A stretch of 64,000 nucleotides of DNA from Paenibacillus cellulositrophicus (GCF_009363095.1 NZ_CP045295.1:1922001-1986000); one strand, 5' to 3'; numbered from the stretch's first letter, positions 25,263-34,388 are shown. Numbers and translations are program-made. Notes: generated from the letters alone by a model not told the origin.

Positions 25263-26857
25263 CCGCTCACCTCCTCCTGCGCATCCGAAGCTGCGCCATC
25301 TCCTTCAAGCCTCCGCCTCCCGGGCTTTATCGCCGTCAGGCTTCCGCCTTGGATTTCCCATACCTGGGTAGCGGCCAGCTCAGCGATTTCTCGCTCATGC
25401 GTCACCATAATGATCGCCGTGCCGCTGCGGCGAAGCGCTTCGCAGTATTCCAGGATGGCAAAGGCGTTGCGGGCATCCTGCCCGAACGTCGGTTCATCCA
25501 GCAGCAGCACCGCCTGGCGGCGCACCGCCGCGGTGGCAACGCTCAGCCTGCGTTTCTGTCCGGTCGAGAGCTGATACGGGTGCCGGTTCTCCAAGCCGTG
25601 CAAATGAAATGTCTTAAGGCAGTCTTCCGCTTTACGCTCCACCTCAGCCCGCGACATGCCGCCCTGCATGTGAAGGGAAAAGGCCGTCTCCTCCAGTACT
25701 GTCTGGGCAACAAACTGAAACTCCGGGTTCTGAAACACGAACCCGATCCGGTCCGAAGGGCAGGTCCGCTTCCTGCCCCTTCCCTGCAGCGGCCTGCCTT
25801 CCAGCACGTAGCTGCCGGCTGTCGGAAGAAGCTGCATCAGGCTCAGCAGCAAGGAGCTTTTCCCCGCCCCGTTAGGACCGACAACGGCCACAAAATCGCC
25901 GGCATATACCTCCGCCTCTTCCACCATGATCGCCGGTGCATCTCCGCGGAGGCCGACAAATCCCCGCAAGGAGAGGACCGGCGCCGCCAAGTCCGCACCT
26001 TGCTGCGGGGATTGCAACAGGCCGCTGTTCCATGTATCCCGGTGACGGATGTAATCCTCCCAAACGCCGGGATACCAAATGCCATTTTCCTGAAGAACTC
26101 TGCGGTACGCCGTGAAGATTTCGGCCGGCTTGCCGTCGGCCAGAATGCTTCCGTCCGGCGCGAACAGAACGATCCGGTCGACCCAATTCACGATTTCTTC
26201 GATCCGGTGCTCGACGATCAGCACGGTCCGTCCGGCCGATACACCGCGAACCGCCTCCCAAATTTGCTGTCTCCCCTCGGGGTCCAGCAGCGCCGAGGGC
26301 TCATCCAGCAAGAGCACCTCCGGTTCCAGCAGTAGGACCGAAGCGAGCGCGAGCCGCTGCTTCATCCCCAGGGACAGCCGTTCAATCGGAGTGTGCAGCT
26401 CTTCAAGGTCCAGGCCGACCCGGCCGAGCGCCTCCTGCATCCGCGGCACCATATCCTCCCTGGCTACTTGGCGGTTCTCCAGCACAAACGCCAGCTCCTC
26501 ATCGACATACGGCATGCAGAACTGGGTATCCGGGTCCTGAAAAACATACCCGCCCGAGCGGGGCTTCCGGATGTCCGCATATTTGAGCGGAACGTCAATG
26601 ACCGCCGGAATCAACCCGCCGAGCACCTGCAGCAGCGTCGATTTCCCGCATCCGCTTGGGCCGAGCAGAAGCACCTTTTCCCCGGCCGGCACGGACAGGG
26701 AAACATCCTTGAACACGAACGCCTTCTCACCCGGAAACTTCAGGCGCAGGTCCGTTACCGAAACGGCAATTTGCCCGCTCCTTTGATCCGCTCCTTGACC
26801 CGTCTCATGCACCGCCGAATGCTGCATCGTCACGACACCCCGGTTAGTCTCAGTCAT
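25259..26857 (-). CDS. ykoD: ECF transporter duplicated ATPase (YkoD-type)
   Basis: 532 residues with two fused ABC ATPase domains. The first has Walker A GPSGCGKST and signature LSLGMKQRLAL with LLLDEPS; the second has GPNGAGKSS and LSTGQKRRLSV with LLLDEPT. The fused form is typical of YkoD; it powers uptake of thiamine or its pyrimidine precursor together with YkoC and YkoE. I chose ATG 26857, which overlaps the ykoE stop. Its ribosome binding site is weak, so coupling is likely. The residues before it are a readthrough of ykoE in another frame. Confidence 0.9.
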   Translation of the reverse strand: MTETNRGVVTMQHSAVHETGQGADQRSGQIAVSVTDLRLKFPGEKAFVFKDVSLSVPAGEKVLLLGPSGCGKSTLLQVLGGLIPAVIDVPLKYADIRKPRSGGYVFQDPDTQFCMPYVDEELAFVLENRQVAREDMVPRMQEALGRVGLDLEELHTPIERLSLGMKQRLALASVLLLEPEVLLLDEPSALLDPEGRQQIWEAVRGVSAGRTVLIVEHRIEEIVNWVDRIVLFAPDGSILADGKPAEIFTAYRRVLQENGIWYPGVWEDYIRHRDTWNSGLLQSPQQGADLAAPVLSLRGFVGLRGDAPAIMVEEAEVYAGDFVAVVGPNGAGKSSLLLSLMQLLPTAGSYVLEGRPLQGRGRKRTCPSDRIGFVFQNPEFQFVAQTVLEETAFSLHMQGGMSRAEVERKAEDCLKTFHLHGLENRHPYQLSTGQKRRLSVATAAVRRQAVLLLDEPTFGQDARNAFAILEYCEALRRSGTAIIMVTHEREIAELAATQVWEIQGGSLTAIKPGRRRLEGDGAASDAQEEVSG

Positions 26858-27461
26858 GATCGAGCGCTTCATAATCCTTGGCTGTCACCGGCCGGAGCAG
26901 CTGGGTTACTCCGGTTGCTTCCAGCGCTTTGGTCAGGGCGTACGCCAGGTACCCTGCCAGCACCGCCGAGCTGATTAACCGCATCACGTACTTGAACACG
27001 ATCATCCATGTCGTATAGTCCGTGACGTAGCCGTAGTACACATCCACCAGGAATGATCCCAATCCCGAAGCCATACCGGCCAGCGCCGCTACCCCCATGG
27101 AGAATTTGCGGTAACGGAACAGGGCGAAGATCAGCTCCGCGGCAAGACCTTGCGCCACGCCGTAAATCGCCAGCTGAAGGCCCCATTCACTGCCGAACAG
27201 AATTTCTACGTGAGCCGCGGCAACCTCGGCCAGGAGGGCTACGCCGGGCTTGCGGATCAGCAGCGCGGCAAGCGTCGAAGCGAGGAACCACATGCCGTAC
27301 ATCAGCTCATCCGCTTGGAAGAACAACGGCTTGAACAAGTCGTTCACCGAACCCCAAAAATGGTACACCACCCCGATCACGAGGGAGAGCAGAATCGTCA
27401 CGAGCAGGTCGCTGAGCTTCAGCCCCTTCGGCCGATCCATCTGCATCGTACTGCTGTTCAT
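26850..27461 (-). CDS. ykoE: ECF transporter substrate-binding component (YkoE-type)
   Basis: A 203-residue hydrophobic S component with five to six predicted membrane helices, close to the length of B. subtilis YkoE (199). It binds the vitamin (thiamine or hydroxymethylpyrimidine) in the membrane and docks on the YkoC/YkoD module. ATG 27461 was chosen over the upstream in-frame start because AAAGGA is 8-9 bases before it. The upstream frame runs into the riboswitch terminator. It is the first gene of the TPP-controlled operon. Confidence 0.9.
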   Translation of the reverse strand: MNSSTMQMDRPKGLKLSDLLVTILLSLVIGVVYHFWGSVNDLFKPLFFQADELMYGMWFLASTLAALLIRKPGVALLAEVAAAHVEILFGSEWGLQLAIYGVAQGLAAELIFALFRYRKFSMGVAALAGMASGLGSFLVDVYYGYVTDYTTWMIVFKYVMRLISSAVLAGYLAYALTKALEATGVTQLLRPVTAKDYEALDHD

Positions 27462-27496
27462 TTGACAACATCCTTTCTTTTTCCAAAGTTGGGCAA

Positions 27497-27525
27497 TAAA
27501 AAAACCCCCTGGATAAGCGAGGGAG
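27497..27525 (-). terminator. Riboswitch expression-platform terminator
   Basis: On the minus strand CTCCCT pairs with AGGGGG, followed by seven T. It lies between the TPP aptamer and ykoE and is presumably formed when thiamine pyrophosphate is bound. Confidence 0.75.
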
Positions 27526-27548
27526 ATCGTCAAATAAGCCCATAAAAG

Positions 27549-27645
27549 GACTTGAATTCTCTACGCTGGCATTATCCAGATCAGATTCCCGGTCAGCAGC
27601 GGTTCATTAGCTGCACTCTCAGCCCGATTCGCTCGAGCTCCCGTA
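27549..27645 (-). promoter_or_regulatory. TPP riboswitch (THI element)
   Basis: The minus strand shows the two conserved blocks of the thiamine pyrophosphate aptamer: GGGCTGAGAG (27626-27617), and CTGATCTGGATAATGCCAG followed by CGTAGAGAA. A variable stem lies between them. Binding of TPP would favour the downstream terminator and shut off ykoEDC. Confidence 0.93.
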
Positions 27646-27796
27646 TTCCCATATGTACACAGATGAACACAAGGCTCGGCATCGCCGCCTCCTGGTCCCG
27701 GAGCTATCGCCGTCCAAAGCGATGAGAAGCTTGGGTTCGATTCCGTGTAACAGGCACCTCGCCGCGATGAGTCGGCATCGGGCCCGTATTGATTCC

Positions 27797-27825
27797 AAAA
27801 TACATGATCCTCGAAGGATTGGCAA
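27797..27825 (-). promoter_or_regulatory. Possible sigma-A promoter of ykoEDC
   Basis: The minus strand reads TTGCCA, 17 bases, TATTTT. This is a reasonable vegetative promoter, but it would give a leader of about 145 bases before the aptamer. I see nothing else in 27646-27935 apart from the psd ribosome binding site. Confidence 0.35.
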
Positions 27826-27935
27826 TACCATTTTTCTCCGGGGCGGTTTCCAGCATTGGTTGCATATTGATTTGATAGCCGTTCTATGTCAATATATTCA
27901 GAGTGCTACAGGCACGTATGGAAGGGAGATTAGGC

Positions 27936-28730
27936 ATGACAAAGAAATTACTGCGGCTCATGACAGAGCTCTCCTCGCGAAAGTGGCTCTCTTCCATGAT
28001 GGGACGCTTCTCGCACAGCCGGCTCAGCAGAGGGATCATCCCTACTTTTATCAAAAGCTATCAGATCCCGGCGCATGAAGCGGAGAAAGAAATCTATGAA
28101 TACCGCACACTCAACGAATTTTTTTCGCGGCGGCTGAAGCCCGGCATGCGTCCCGTTCACGAAGGCGAGCACGTACTCACGAGCCCCGTCGACGCCAAGA
28201 TCACCGCAATGAGTGAAATCACCTCAGGCACGATTCTGAACGTGAAAGGGCAGGATTATTCGGTGGCGGAGCTGCTTAATTTTTCTCCCCACCTGGAGTT
28301 ATATAAACATGGCTATGTCTTTGTGCTGTACCTCAGCCCTACCGACTACCACCGGATCCACTCTCCAATCACAGGCGTGAAGGTGGAGAGCGAGCATATC
28401 AAGGGACGATGCTACCCGGTCAATGATTTTGGCATGACCCAGATGAAATCCGTGCTGTGCCGCAATGAGAGGCTGATAACGTATATCAAGGGAGCCCTGG
28501 GAGAAGTCGCGGTCGTCAAAGTCGGCGCCATGAATGTCAGCAGCATCCGCTACGACGACGAAACCGCCAATTCCTGGCGTAACGGCGATCCGCTCGCCTA
28601 TTTCGAGTTCGGTTCGACCGTCGTGCTGCTGATCCAGGACGGCGCGTTCACCCCGCGGACAGACCTCCGGACCGGAGATCATGTCCGCATGGGCCAGCTG
28701 CTCGGTCAGCTGCACCCGCATAAAGGCTGA
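27936..28730 (+). CDS. psd: Phosphatidylserine decarboxylase
   Basis: 264 residues. The enzyme makes phosphatidylethanolamine from phosphatidylserine at the membrane. FGST (225-228) is the self-cleavage site at which Ser227 becomes the pyruvoyl cofactor; upstream are SPVDAKI and YLSPTDYHRIHSP with the conserved Asp/His. Its size fits the short Bacillus-type family. ATG 27936 has AAGGGAG 8-9 bases upstream. It is a single gene followed by a bidirectional terminator; no pssA is adjacent in this window. Confidence 0.93.
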   Translation: MTKKLLRLMTELSSRKWLSSMMGRFSHSRLSRGIIPTFIKSYQIPAHEAEKEIYEYRTLNEFFSRRLKPGMRPVHEGEHVLTSPVDAKITAMSEITSGTILNVKGQDYSVAELLNFSPHLELYKHGYVFVLYLSPTDYHRIHSPITGVKVESEHIKGRCYPVNDFGMTQMKSVLCRNERLITYIKGALGEVAVVKVGAMNVSSIRYDDETANSWRNGDPLAYFEFGSTVVLLIQDGAFTPRTDLRTGDHVRMGQLLGQLHPHKG

Positions 28731-28760
28731 ACCGGAAGCGAATCCGGCTCAGCCTTTTTT
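28724..28760. terminator. Bidirectional terminator between psd and the SDR gene
   Basis: GGCTGAACCGG pairs with CCGGCTCAGCC (one mismatch) across an 8-base loop, with T6 on the plus strand. It overlaps the stop codons of both convergent genes. Confidence 0.7.
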
Positions 28761-29606
28761 GCTTAGGAGCGCGAGCATAATCCGCTGAAACCACCGGCCC
28801 GGAAGCAGCTGCTTGGCCTTCATCGTCCAGCGTGTGCCGGCAGGCAGCGCATAGCGGAATGCCGGCTTGTTCATACGCGCGATTCTCGCGATCAGCCGGG
28901 CCACATCGGCCGGATCGCCGCGCTGGCCGGCGTTGTCACGGGAAAAGGCCATCACCTGGTTCAGCATCCGCTCGTAGGGGGACCGCTCCGCGGCGCTCAT
29001 CTGCGCAAATCCTTTGTCCCAAATGGCCGTTCCGTACGAACCCGGCTCCACTATCACAACATCGACGCCGAATGGCCGCATTTCCAGGGCAAGGCATTCG
29101 CTAAATCCCTCTACAGCAAACTTTGACGAGACGTAGGGGCCAAAGCCGGGAAATCCGACAGCCCCGCTGACGCTGCTGATCTGAATGATTGTTCCCTGAT
29201 GGGCCTCCCTCATCGCGGGAAGAACGGCCTGGGTGACCGCAACCATCCCGAAGAAATTCGTTTCCAGCTGCGCCTTCCACACGTCCATCGGAATCTCCTC
29301 GATCATTCCTCCGTATGCGGTGCCTGCATTGTTCACAAGCACGTCAATGCGTCCGTGTGATTTCAGGATGCCCGATACGGCCTCAAGCACCTGTCCCCCG
29401 TCCGTCACATCTAGCCTAACCACGAGAATATGCTCTCTGACCCCCGCCGTCTGCGCAGCGTCCATCAGCTCCCCGCTCGCTTCCGGCCTTCGCATGCCGG
29501 CAAAAACCGTGTATCCGGAGGCAGCCAGCTCCACGCTGGCCAGCAGCCCGAAGCCGCTGGAACCGCCTGTGACCAGCACGACCGGCCGCTCATCATGTCC
29601 TCCCAA
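28749..29606 (-). CDS. Classical SDR-family oxidoreductase
   Basis: 285 residues. TGGSSGFG near the N-terminus binds NAD(P), NNAGTAYG stabilises the fold, and S-x-YVSSK is the catalytic Ser/Tyr/Lys set. The substrate is unknown; close sequence types act on ketones, steroids or retinol-like compounds. The only usable start is TTG 29606, with GGAG about 5-10 bases upstream. A perfect GGGAGGAC-ATGATG lies just inside but is in the wrong frame, so the N-terminus deserves care. It is followed by 24 bases before the kinase gene on the same strand. Confidence 0.85.
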   Translation of the reverse strand: MGGHDERPVVLVTGGSSGFGLLASVELAASGYTVFAGMRRPEASGELMDAAQTAGVREHILVVRLDVTDGGQVLEAVSGILKSHGRIDVLVNNAGTAYGGMIEEIPMDVWKAQLETNFFGMVAVTQAVLPAMREAHQGTIIQISSVSGAVGFPGFGPYVSSKFAVEGFSECLALEMRPFGVDVVIVEPGSYGTAIWDKGFAQMSAAERSPYERMLNQVMAFSRDNAGQRGDPADVARLIARIARMNKPAFRYALPAGTRWTMKAKQLLPGRWFQRIMLALLSKKG

Positions 29607-29630
29607 TTGCGCTCCACTCCCGTTCAGATG

Positions 29631-30626
29631 TTATTTCGCCGGAAACAAAAACGGCTCTTCCGCCAAGTAGCTGCGGATCGCGGACAGAATATATCCCTTC
29701 TGTTCCTTCAGCGACGGAATTTCCTGCGGATTGCCGGTGTGAAACGCCTGATTCTCCAGGACCGCCTGCAGGAAAAAGGTTTCCAGCATGGACACGCTCT
29801 CCTTCGGAAGAAGTCGCATGCTTTCGTACCCGTCCAGCAGCATGCTCCGCTGTGCCGGGTACAGACCGATGAGCGCCTGCGCCAAGTCGTATGCATAATA
29901 ACCGAACCCACAGCGGCCAAAATCGATAGGGCAAGGTTCCCCGTCCTTGAATACAACGTTCCCTTCGTGGAGATCCGCATGGATCATACCGTACCGGGAA
30001 GGGCCCGGAGGCCATGCGACGATCCGCCCTTTAATTAGGTCCGCCGCCTGTACATAAAGCGCCCATTCATCGGAACTCAGAAAGGCGCGGTGCCGCCGTT
30101 CCAGCCGCTGCATATCTTCTGTCAGGCTCGCAGCCCCCCATTCGGGTCTGACGAACCCTTCCGGCGGAATAAAGCTCTGTGCAGCCTGGTGGAGCCTGGC
30201 CATAAGCAGGCCCATCCGGTACACCTGCCTGTCATCGAGGCCGTCCTCCGCCTGCTCCCCTTCGATCCAGCGCAGCAGCGTCACCGGCCAGCCCTGACTC
30301 CGGTCCGCCTCGCAAATCGCCACGGTATTCCCTTCCTGGTCCGCTACGCCCTCCGGAACCGGCAGGCCTTGGGAAGAAAGCCAATTCAGCCACATCATTT
30401 CCGATCGGATGGCCGGTACGTCGGCCGACACCGGATGGATCCGCAGCAAAAATTTGCCGCCGGACCGCGCGCTCACCCGGTACGTAATATGGTCTGAAAT
30501 TTGAATAAATTCCGCTTGCTCCTCCTTAATGCCAAACTTCTCCAGGGCGGACATCAGCACCTGCTCTGCCTGAACCAGCAGGAGGCGCAGGTTGTCCTCC
30601 GAATTTGCTCCGAATGCTTCATTCAT
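29631..30626 (-). CDS. APH-fold small-molecule kinase
   Basis: A 331-residue kinase of the aminoglycoside phosphotransferase/homoserine kinase II fold. YGMIHADLHEGNVVF carries the catalytic HxDxxxxN motif and PIDFGRCGFG the magnesium-binding DFG-like segment; the N-terminal lobe has FLLRIHPV with the ATP-binding lysine replaced by Arg. The substrate cannot be inferred; such proteins in bacilli act on amino alcohols or sugars and some are spore-associated. ATG 30626 has GGAGG 8 bases upstream. The SDR gene follows 24 bases downstream, so the two are probably co-transcribed. Confidence 0.83.
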   Translation of the reverse strand: MNEAFGANSEDNLRLLLVQAEQVLMSALEKFGIKEEQAEFIQISDHITYRVSARSGGKFLLRIHPVSADVPAIRSEMMWLNWLSSQGLPVPEGVADQEGNTVAICEADRSQGWPVTLLRWIEGEQAEDGLDDRQVYRMGLLMARLHQAAQSFIPPEGFVRPEWGAASLTEDMQRLERRHRAFLSSDEWALYVQAADLIKGRIVAWPPGPSRYGMIHADLHEGNVVFKDGEPCPIDFGRCGFGYYAYDLAQALIGLYPAQRSMLLDGYESMRLLPKESVSMLETFFLQAVLENQAFHTGNPQEIPSLKEQKGYILSAIRSYLAEEPFLFPAK

Positions 30627-30765
30627 TTCGCTATCCTCCATCCTCTGCTTAACACCTTGCTCCCACAGCATACCATAAGCCGGCAGGCCGGGGGAGAGCG
30701 CAACCGCGAACCGCATTCTCCGCGTAACCGGTGCTATAGACCATTCCAAACTAATGATGCGCACA

Positions 30766-30801
30766 CAAAAAAGCAGCGGCGGGCTGGCATCCCGCGCTGC
30801 T
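30766..30801 (-). terminator. Rho-independent terminator after the Arg-rich small ORF
   Basis: On the minus strand AGCAGCG-CGGG pairs with CCCG-CCGCTGCT, followed by TTTTTTG. It lies about 60 bases after the stop of the 40-codon ORF and upstream of the kinase gene. Confidence 0.8.
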
Positions 30802-30861
30802 CTTAAGACATCATTTATATCATGTGTGATGAAGTTCATAAAAAAAGGTTAACGAGTGGGG

Positions 30862-30984
30862 TTAAAACCATACGTCGCTCATGATGCTGACCGGTCTGAA
30901 CCGGCGCATCCGGTTACGGCATTTCCCCCGCGCCGCCGCAGCTGCGGCATACCCGTCACGCCTGCGAATCCGCCGTCTGCTCAT
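30862..30984 (-). CDS. Small arginine-rich protein (40 residues)
   Basis: A short ORF beginning MSRRRIRRRDGYAAAAAARG and ending SDVWF: 11 of the first 30 residues are Arg or Lys, with a run of six alanines. Support comes from GGGAGG 10 bases before the ATG and a strong terminator just after the stop. I recognise no family. It could be a DNA-binding or spore-core protein, or a relative of the basic tracts of the left-hand locus. No clear promoter was seen in the 90 bases upstream. Confidence 0.6.
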   Translation of the reverse strand: MSRRRIRRRDGYAAAAAARGKCRNRMRRFRPVSIMSDVWF

Positions 30985-31075
30985 CCGATTCTTTCCTCCC
31001 TTCGTTTATTCGGTGCATTTGCAAGCTTGAAGCTTATTACCCGAAAGGGGAAGACCGCGAAACAGCAGGAAACAA

Positions 31076-31861
31076 TTACCGGATTTCGGACGGATTCTTG
31101 CCCGTATACTGCTTGAATTGCCGGCTGAAGAAAAAAATGTCGCGGTATCCGAGCGCATCGGCCACCTCCGTGACGTTCATGCCGGCATGCAGGAGCAGAT
31201 GCTGCGCCCGGTCGATCCGCGTCCGGATAATGTAGGATTGAACGGGTGAGCCGATCAGCTCCTTGAATTTGATCGAGAAATACCGCGGCGACAACCCGGC
31301 GCGGGCGGCCAGATCCTCGACCCGGTGCGGTAAGCCGGGATGCTGCTGAATGTAATTGGCGATCTCGTGGATCACTTCGGTCAGCTGGTTGCTGACCTTC
31401 TTCTCCTCCGGCTGCTGCCGGTCGTGCCGGAGCAGATGGATCATCAGCTGCTTCAGGATGAGCTGCCCCTCTTCCTGGGCGGCAAAGGTGTTCACAAGAA
31501 ACAGCCTGACGTAACGGGCAAGCATGTATTCAAAGTCAACGGTTTCCGTCAGCTTCCGGTACGGCAGCGGAATATCCGTCACAGGCTCGGACACCCGAAA
31601 GTGGCTGTAAGTCAGAACGAGCGGCTTCTGCGGGTTGTGCGTGGCGCTCGTGTGGTCGCCGGGCCTGAACAGGAAGCAGCTCCCCTTGCCGACCTCATAC
31701 GGTTCGTCATTCCGGATGACGGTCCCTTCCCCGCTCCATACATAAAATAAATCGTAATTTTCCAGCGCCTTCTCGCGCTTCTGCCATTTCCATCCAGGCT
31801 CGCACACAATTTTGGCGAGGGACGGCAATATTTCAAAAGATGACGGCGATGCGTGCAGCAT
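31076..31861 (-). CDS. AraC-family transcriptional regulator with N-terminal cupin
   Basis: 261 residues. The N-terminal half is a cupin-like sensor (VWSGEGTVIRNDEPYEVGKG and LFRPGDHTS); the C-terminal 100 residues are two AraC helix-turn-helix units, with the second in ADALGYRDIFFFSRQFKQYT. Such proteins usually respond to a sugar or carboxylate. The start is ATG 31861 with GGGGGG 8 bases upstream. No catabolic gene is adjacent, so its target is unclear. Confidence 0.88.
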   Translation of the reverse strand: MLHASPSSFEILPSLAKIVCEPGWKWQKREKALENYDLFYVWSGEGTVIRNDEPYEVGKGSCFLFRPGDHTSATHNPQKPLVLTYSHFRVSEPVTDIPLPYRKLTETVDFEYMLARYVRLFLVNTFAAQEEGQLILKQLMIHLLRHDRQQPEEKKVSNQLTEVIHEIANYIQQHPGLPHRVEDLAARAGLSPRYFSIKFKELIGSPVQSYIIRTRIDRAQHLLLHAGMNVTEVADALGYRDIFFFSRQFKQYTGKNPSEIR

Positions 31862-32060
31862 GTCGTCATTCCCCCCTATATCATAGACTCATATCTTTCC
31901 TCCCTATGATACTATTTCAACGCGGTTTTTGCACATCCGGCCCATATCCCCTGAGACTCCGCCGGGTTTACCGCCCCCTTTAGGCCTGTCCAAAATCTCG
32001 CCTTCTCCCAATGCTTACAGCACAGTTAATAACCGCAAGCGGTTGCGATGCTTGCTTCGC

Positions 32061-33524
32061 TTACCCGTTCATACCATGCCGGATATCCTCCCATGCCGCG
32101 GCCAGCCGGTCAACCCCCTCCTCCAGCTGCCGCTCATCCCATCGGGCATAGCTGAAAAAGGCGGCCGGCGGTCCCGGCTGGAACCTGTAGCCGGACGCGT
32201 CCCTGAACGTTACGCCACGAGCCGCTGCTGCGGCTGTAAAGGCTGCAAAAGCTTCCGGCGGTTGCAGCCAATAAGCATACACATGCAGGCCGGAATCCCC
32301 AGGCATCAGCGAGAACAGATGCCCCGCCTTCTCCTGCATCCGGGTGCAGAAATGGCGGTGACGGGCACCATAGATCCGCGTAAGCCGGCGGAGATGCCGG
32401 CCATAATCGCCGCGGGCCATAAACCGGGCAAGCGCCCGCTGTTCAAGCAGCCCTGTCGTCAGCGGCTCGTACAGCGTTTTGGCCCGCAGCACCGCATCCA
32501 CGAGCGATTGGGGGACGATGGCGTAACCCAGGCGCAGCCCGGCAAACATCGTCTTCGAGAAGGAGCCGATATAAATGACTCGATCCCGCGTATCCAGCGT
32601 CTTCAGCGGCTCGATCGGCCTGCCGCCGAAGCGGAACTCGCTGTCGTAATCGTCCTCCAGGATGACCGCCTGATGCCGCTCCGCCCAGTCCAGCAGTTGC
32701 CGGCGCCGCTCCAGCGTCAGGACGGCGCCGGTCGGGTACTGGCGGCTCGGCGTCACCAGTACAAGGCGGGCGTTCCAATCGGACAGACGGATGCCGTGGA
32801 CATCGACCTCAGCCGGAATCACCTCCGCTCCGCAGGCAGCTGCCGCCCGGATGATTCCCGAATAGCACGGATCTTCAAGCACGGCCGCCTCGCCTTCATT
32901 CAGCAGCAGCTGAAAGAGAAGGGTAATGCCCTGCATCGATCCGCTGAAGAGCACGATTTGCTCCGGATCGGTATGAATTCCCCGCGTGACGCGCAGGTGG
33001 GCGGCGAGTGCCTGCCGCAGGCCAAGGTCCCCGGCGGGATCAGCCCCGCGCTGCATATCCTCTCCGCCCCGGCCTCCTGCATAGGTCATGGCGCTGCGCC
33101 ACTCCGCATAGGGAAACAGCTCCATGCTCATCCCGCCTCCCCCCAAGTCGATACCGGGGGGAGCCTTGCCGCCGCCGGATCTCGGGATTGGCGGGAGCTC
33201 AAGCAGCCGCTCTCCCCAGCGGGATAGGGCAAGCGGAGCGGCTGCCAGATCCCCCCCTGCGGTTGGCGCAGGTCCCGCTTGAGCCACGAAGGTCCCCCGG
33301 CCCACTTCGCTGAGGACATAGCCTTCTGACACCAGCATATCGTAGCCTAAGGCGGCCGATCCTCTCGACAAGCCGTATTGATCCGCCAGCTCGCGGGTCG
33401 AAGGCAGCTTCGTTCCTCCAGGCAGCCGCCCCTCCATGATGGCGTCTCTCAGAGCGTGATACAGCGCGAGGTACTTGTAGCGGTGTTTCTCAATATAAGT
33501 TTCCAGATGCAGGGATATCTCCAT
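32061..33524 (-). CDS. MocR/PdxR-type regulator (GntR-HTH plus aminotransferase domain)
   Basis: 487 residues. Residues 1-80 form a GntR winged helix (TKLPSTRELADQYGLSRGSA); after a Pro/Gly linker the rest is a type I aminotransferase domain. IGSFSKTMFAGLRLGY carries the PLP-binding lysine and ILEDDYDSEFR the cofactor-ring aspartate. MocR proteins sense PLP or an amino donor and often control a divergent neighbour; here that is a pyridoxamine-oxidase-like gene, a typical arrangement. ATG 33524 has GGGAGG 6-7 bases upstream. Confidence 0.9.
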   Translation of the reverse strand: MEISLHLETYIEKHRYKYLALYHALRDAIMEGRLPGGTKLPSTRELADQYGLSRGSAALGYDMLVSEGYVLSEVGRGTFVAQAGPAPTAGGDLAAAPLALSRWGERLLELPPIPRSGGGKAPPGIDLGGGGMSMELFPYAEWRSAMTYAGGRGGEDMQRGADPAGDLGLRQALAAHLRVTRGIHTDPEQIVLFSGSMQGITLLFQLLLNEGEAAVLEDPCYSGIIRAAAACGAEVIPAEVDVHGIRLSDWNARLVLVTPSRQYPTGAVLTLERRRQLLDWAERHQAVILEDDYDSEFRFGGRPIEPLKTLDTRDRVIYIGSFSKTMFAGLRLGYAIVPQSLVDAVLRAKTLYEPLTTGLLEQRALARFMARGDYGRHLRRLTRIYGARHRHFCTRMQEKAGHLFSLMPGDSGLHVYAYWLQPPEAFAAFTAAAAARGVTFRDASGYRFQPGPPAAFFSYARWDERQLEEGVDRLAAAWEDIRHGMNG

Positions 33525-33615
33525 GCCGTCCTCCCTTCCATTGCTGTGGAAAAAACCAGATTCAACAAACGTATTTTTCCTCCCGTGACCTCTTATCGTC
33601 TCAAGCACCAGCAAA

Positions 33616-33646
33616 ATGGACTATAAAAAATACTCTAAATTGGACC
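33616..33646. promoter_or_regulatory. Candidate MocR operator: two direct TGGAC boxes
   Basis: AATGGACT (from 33615) and ATTGGACC (from 33639) are direct repeats about 24 bases apart, between the divergent MocR gene and its likely target. One copy lies inside the spacer of the putative mocR promoter, as expected for autoregulation. Confidence 0.4.
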
Positions 33647-33660
33647 TTTTTCCTTGTCAA
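33632..33660 (-). promoter_or_regulatory. Putative sigma-A promoter of the MocR gene
   Basis: The minus strand reads TTGACA, 17 bases, TAGAGT. It has a perfect -35 and a four-of-six -10, about 108 bases before the ATG. Confidence 0.5.
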
Positions 33661-33734
33661 TATTCCCGTTATGCTGTTGTCACCGCAGCGATAACCGCCG
33701 ATCGGCAAGCAATGCATCAAGGAGGAGAAAACCA

Positions 33735-34388
33735 ATGAGAAGAAATGAATTTGAAGTGACGCGTGAGGAAGAAATCGAGGCGTTTTTGTCCGAGATGAGC
33801 TTTGGCTTCCTGGGAACCCTCGGAGAGGACGGACATCCCCGGGTGACTCCGATCAACTATGTGTATCATCAAGGCATGTTCTACATGCATGGCAGCCGTT
33901 TCGGCGAAAAAATGGACCACCTCGCCGCCAATCCTGCGGTGAGCTTCAGCGTCGCGGAGGAATATGCGATCATTCCTTCCTACTTTACCGACCCTCTGAT
34001 GGCCTGCCCCGCCACTTCGTATTTCAAGAGCGTGACCGCATCGGGAAGGGTCGAAATCGTACAGGACCTGGAAGAGAAAGCAGCCGCCTTTACCCTGTTT
34101 ATGAACAAGCTCCAGCCCGAGGGTGGATACGCCCCCATTGACGCGGCCAACCCCAAATACGCTTCCAGGCTGCGCGGGGTCGCCGTTCTGCGGATCGCAC
34201 CCGACCGAATCACTGCGAAGTTCAAGTTTGGGCAAAATTTGACGGAAGACAAAAGGGAACAGGTACTGCAGGGTCTGGATGCCAGAGACCGCGGCAAAGA
34301 TCGGGAGACGATGGAGCTGATACGCAGCAGCGCTTGCCCTCATATGCAGCAAACCTTGGCCCCGGATCCCTATTCTGAAGAAGAGTAA
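33735..34388 (+). CDS. Pyridoxamine 5'-phosphate oxidase-like flavin-binding protein
   Basis: 217 residues with the split-barrel FMN-binding fold: MSFGFLGTLGEDGHPRVTPI near the N-terminus, then YMHGSRFGEKMDHL. Members (5-nitroimidazole-resistance/PPOX family) bind FMN, F420 or haem; the true PdxH C-terminal motif is not obvious, so it is probably not a PLP-synthesis enzyme. It is divergent from a MocR regulator that probably controls it. ATG 33735 has AAGGAGGAG 7-9 bases upstream. Confidence 0.85.
   Translation: MRRNEFEVTREEEIEAFLSEMSFGFLGTLGEDGHPRVTPINYVYHQGMFYMHGSRFGEKMDHLAANPAVSFSVAEEYAIIPSYFTDPLMACPATSYFKSVTASGRVEIVQDLEEKAAAFTLFMNKLQPEGGYAPIDAANPKYASRLRGVAVLRIAPDRITAKFKFGQNLTEDKREQVLQGLDARDRGKDRETMELIRSSACPHMQQTLAPDPYSEEE

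Noticed and set aside
27731..27750. GGGTTCGATTCC, which looks like a tRNA T-loop
   Set aside because: The flanking bases do not form a T-stem and no acceptor, D or anticodon stems can be drawn.
29585..29601. Perfect ribosome binding site and ATGATG at the start of the SDR gene
   Set aside because: The ATGs are out of frame with the SDR; the start must be TTG 29606 or lie further inside.
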